A stretch of 64,000 nt of DNA, from contig NC_090990.1 of NCBI RefSeq assembly GCF_041146395.1, positions 42,480,001-42,544,000 on the forward strand. The letters are read 5' to 3'. Below the pieces are notes generated by a model that searched no databases, was not told where the DNA came from, and was given only the letters and a program-made list of their open reading frames with translations. The stretch is from Eulemur rufifrons. Its lineage: Eukaryota; Chordata; Mammalia; Primates; Lemuridae. Shown piece after piece: positions 62,443-64,000 of the stretch; the first letter of the stretch is position 1; every line of letters starts with the position of its first letter. The translations under genes were made by a program, and so were the position numbers.

Positions 62443-62789
62443 TATGTTTTTATGTAATTTTGTTTTTTATAAACACAGTGACCATGACTGTTGCTACAAT
62501 GAGTCCCCCACACAGGTGGGGCCAGAGAATGTGCACATGGTGTCATCTGAGGGGCAAGTGAGATTCAACACTAAGTGCTCGACCTCCCAAACTTACATTC
62601 TCTACAGGACAGCATCACGCATCCCGCCATCAACTCGCAGAGCTGAGGGATGCCCGGCCCAGCCCCCTGCTTTACCAACAACCGATACCCAGTGAGGAGA
62701 AGCAAACGGTCCGAGATCAGGTGGCTGGAGGCAGGGGTTGGGTAATGACAATGATTATGATAGAAAAACTAAAGCATAGTTACTGGTAA

Positions 62790-63000
62790 TATTACAGGTA
62801 TGTGTCATTTCATTATTGACAAAGCGCTTTCATAGGCATTAACTCATTTTGGTTTTCATCTTGACAACATTCTGTGACATAGGTATGGTATTAGTATCAC
62901 CCCCAGTTTTAAACAAAGGGAAGCCGGCATTCAGAGAGGTGCCCTGACTTTCCCAAGGTTAAGCAGCTAATAATCAGTGCCAGAGTTTACACTCGAGGCT
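62790..63000 (-). repeat. MIR SINE
   Basis: Inverted MIR: 'caaagcgctttcataggcat', 'taactcattttggttttcat', 'cccaaggttaagcagctaat'. Confidence 0.7.
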
Positions 63001-63264
63001 GGATCTGACCCCAATCTCAGGTCCCTTCTGCCATCCTGCACTGCGCCGTCAGGTACAGAAAAGGTAGCACTGAGGGCCTGAGGATCTGGCCAGTGAAGTG
63101 GGGCAGGAAGGGGGCTGGTTAGGGGCTTGCCATGGCACCCAGGGCGAAGGGCAACAGAGGCGGGAGACGAGTTCCAGTCCTGGGTGGGCTGTGCTGCCAG
63201 GAGTCCGGCTGGATGACGCGGAGCACCCCTGCCCGAAAGAAACACAATCCGAGCAACAGCTGTA

Positions 63265-63440
63265 ATTATAAATGTTCTAGTAGCCACGTTTAAAAAGGTA
63301 AATTGAATTTTTTTTTACCATTTGTTTAGTACTAAGTCATTGAAATCTGGTATTTTACACTTACATCACGTCTCAATGTCTAGCCACATATCTGGTGCTT
63401 AATAGCCACACGTGGCTAGTGGCCACCATAGTGGACAGGG
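63265..63440 (+). mobile_element. MER5A-type hAT MITE
   Basis: 'tgttctagtagccacgttta', 'ttgaaatctggtattttaca', 'cttaatagccacacgtggct', 'agtggccaccatagtggaca' follow the MER5A consensus order. Confidence 0.85.
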
Positions 63441-63894
63441 TAGATCTAGAGAGAAGGTCAGGGTGAACAGGGTCCTGACCTCTGGACCCTGGACATATCC
63501 AGAAAAAGGAGGAGGCAGAAAACACTTTCCCCACAACCAACCTGGGGCACAGTCATATAAAATTCAGGCTCTACTCAGGCCCCAAAGGAAGCCTGCCAAA
63601 TGACCACATCATCCTCTTTTCACCCCCATTTTTCTCTCTTTAAGTAAAGAATTATGAAGAAACAAAAAGCATTAAAACTTCACAGCAAGGCTTGAGGTGC
63701 ATTACCTTACTGGCAGGTAACCTGTTTCAGACCCTGTTGCTTTACTATAAAACCAGGTAGTTTGACCAACCCAGAAACACTTTCAATATTTCACTATTGT
63801 TTTCCTTTTTTTATTTCTTCTCTTCCCTTCCCAATCTCTTTCTCTCCATTCCCCTTTTCTCTCTGGTCTTTTTTCTCTGTAAACTTCCATCCCT

Positions 63895-64000
63895 CACTGA
63901 GTGTGGACTTAGGCAAGCCCTGTGCCAGGCACTGAGGTCTTCGGGATGAATCACACTTAGCCTTTGCCCTCTGCAGTGACAGTGTCGTGGGGGAAACAGA
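63895..64000 (-). repeat. L2 fragment running off the window
   Basis: 'ccctgtgccaggcactgagg' and 'cagtgtcgtgggggaaacag' are inverted L2 landmarks. Confidence 0.55.

Overview
This is intronic DNA from a mammalian gene, almost certainly from a strepsirrhine primate (a lemur or lemur-like species). Three things point there. The codons of one exon match the reelin adaptor DAB1. The two Alu elements (1849-2185 and 25003-25336) carry the strepsirrhine arrangement, with 'gagcaagagcga' and the middle A-rich linker 'actaaaaatatatag'. The L1 3' end at 20102-20621 resembles the strepsirrhine L1 3' UTR. The rest is the usual ancient mammalian repeat set: MIR, L2, old L1, MaLR LTRs, MER2, Tigger, MER5 and MER3.

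Only one protein-coding segment can be supported: a 140-bp exon of DAB1 on the minus strand at 2949-3088. It codes for Q24 to K69 (human numbering) at the start of the PTB domain. Transcription runs right to left, so 3089-64000 is the intron 5' of the exon and 1-2948 is the start of the next intron. I see neither the neighbouring start-codon exon nor the next PTB exon, so the 5' intron is longer than about 60.9 kb. The long frames elsewhere look like chance or repeat-derived frames (L2, MaLR, L1, MIR) and are not listed as genes.

Layout: 1-2948, AT-rich intron with one Alu. 2949-3088, DAB1 exon. 3.1-13.1 kb, old MIR/L2/L1 with a palindromic MITE-like element at 3890-4093. 13.4-14.7 kb, a repeat-free block that looks conserved, followed by a TTAA-flanked piggyBac-like element. 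15-21 kb, an LTR-like block with a TATA motif, L1 fragments, a long L2 and a strepsirrhine L1. 21-28.7 kb, MIR/L2, an Alu inside a MIR, a MaLR LTR and a Tigger MITE. 29-35 kb, mostly repeat-poor. 35-40 kb, MIR, L2 and MER5. 41-42 kb, repeat-poor. 43-63 kb, dense MIR/L2, two L1 pieces, MER2 and MER5.

There are no bacterial-type operons, no CRISPR array, no rRNA or functional tRNA genes, and no sign of a new multi-gene system. The items most worth a second look are the piggyBac-like element, the palindromic element, the weak splice donor of the DAB1 exon, and several repeat-free blocks that may be regulatory. Repeat boundaries were judged by eye against remembered consensus sequences; treat them as accurate to about 10-30 bp unless target-site duplications are stated.
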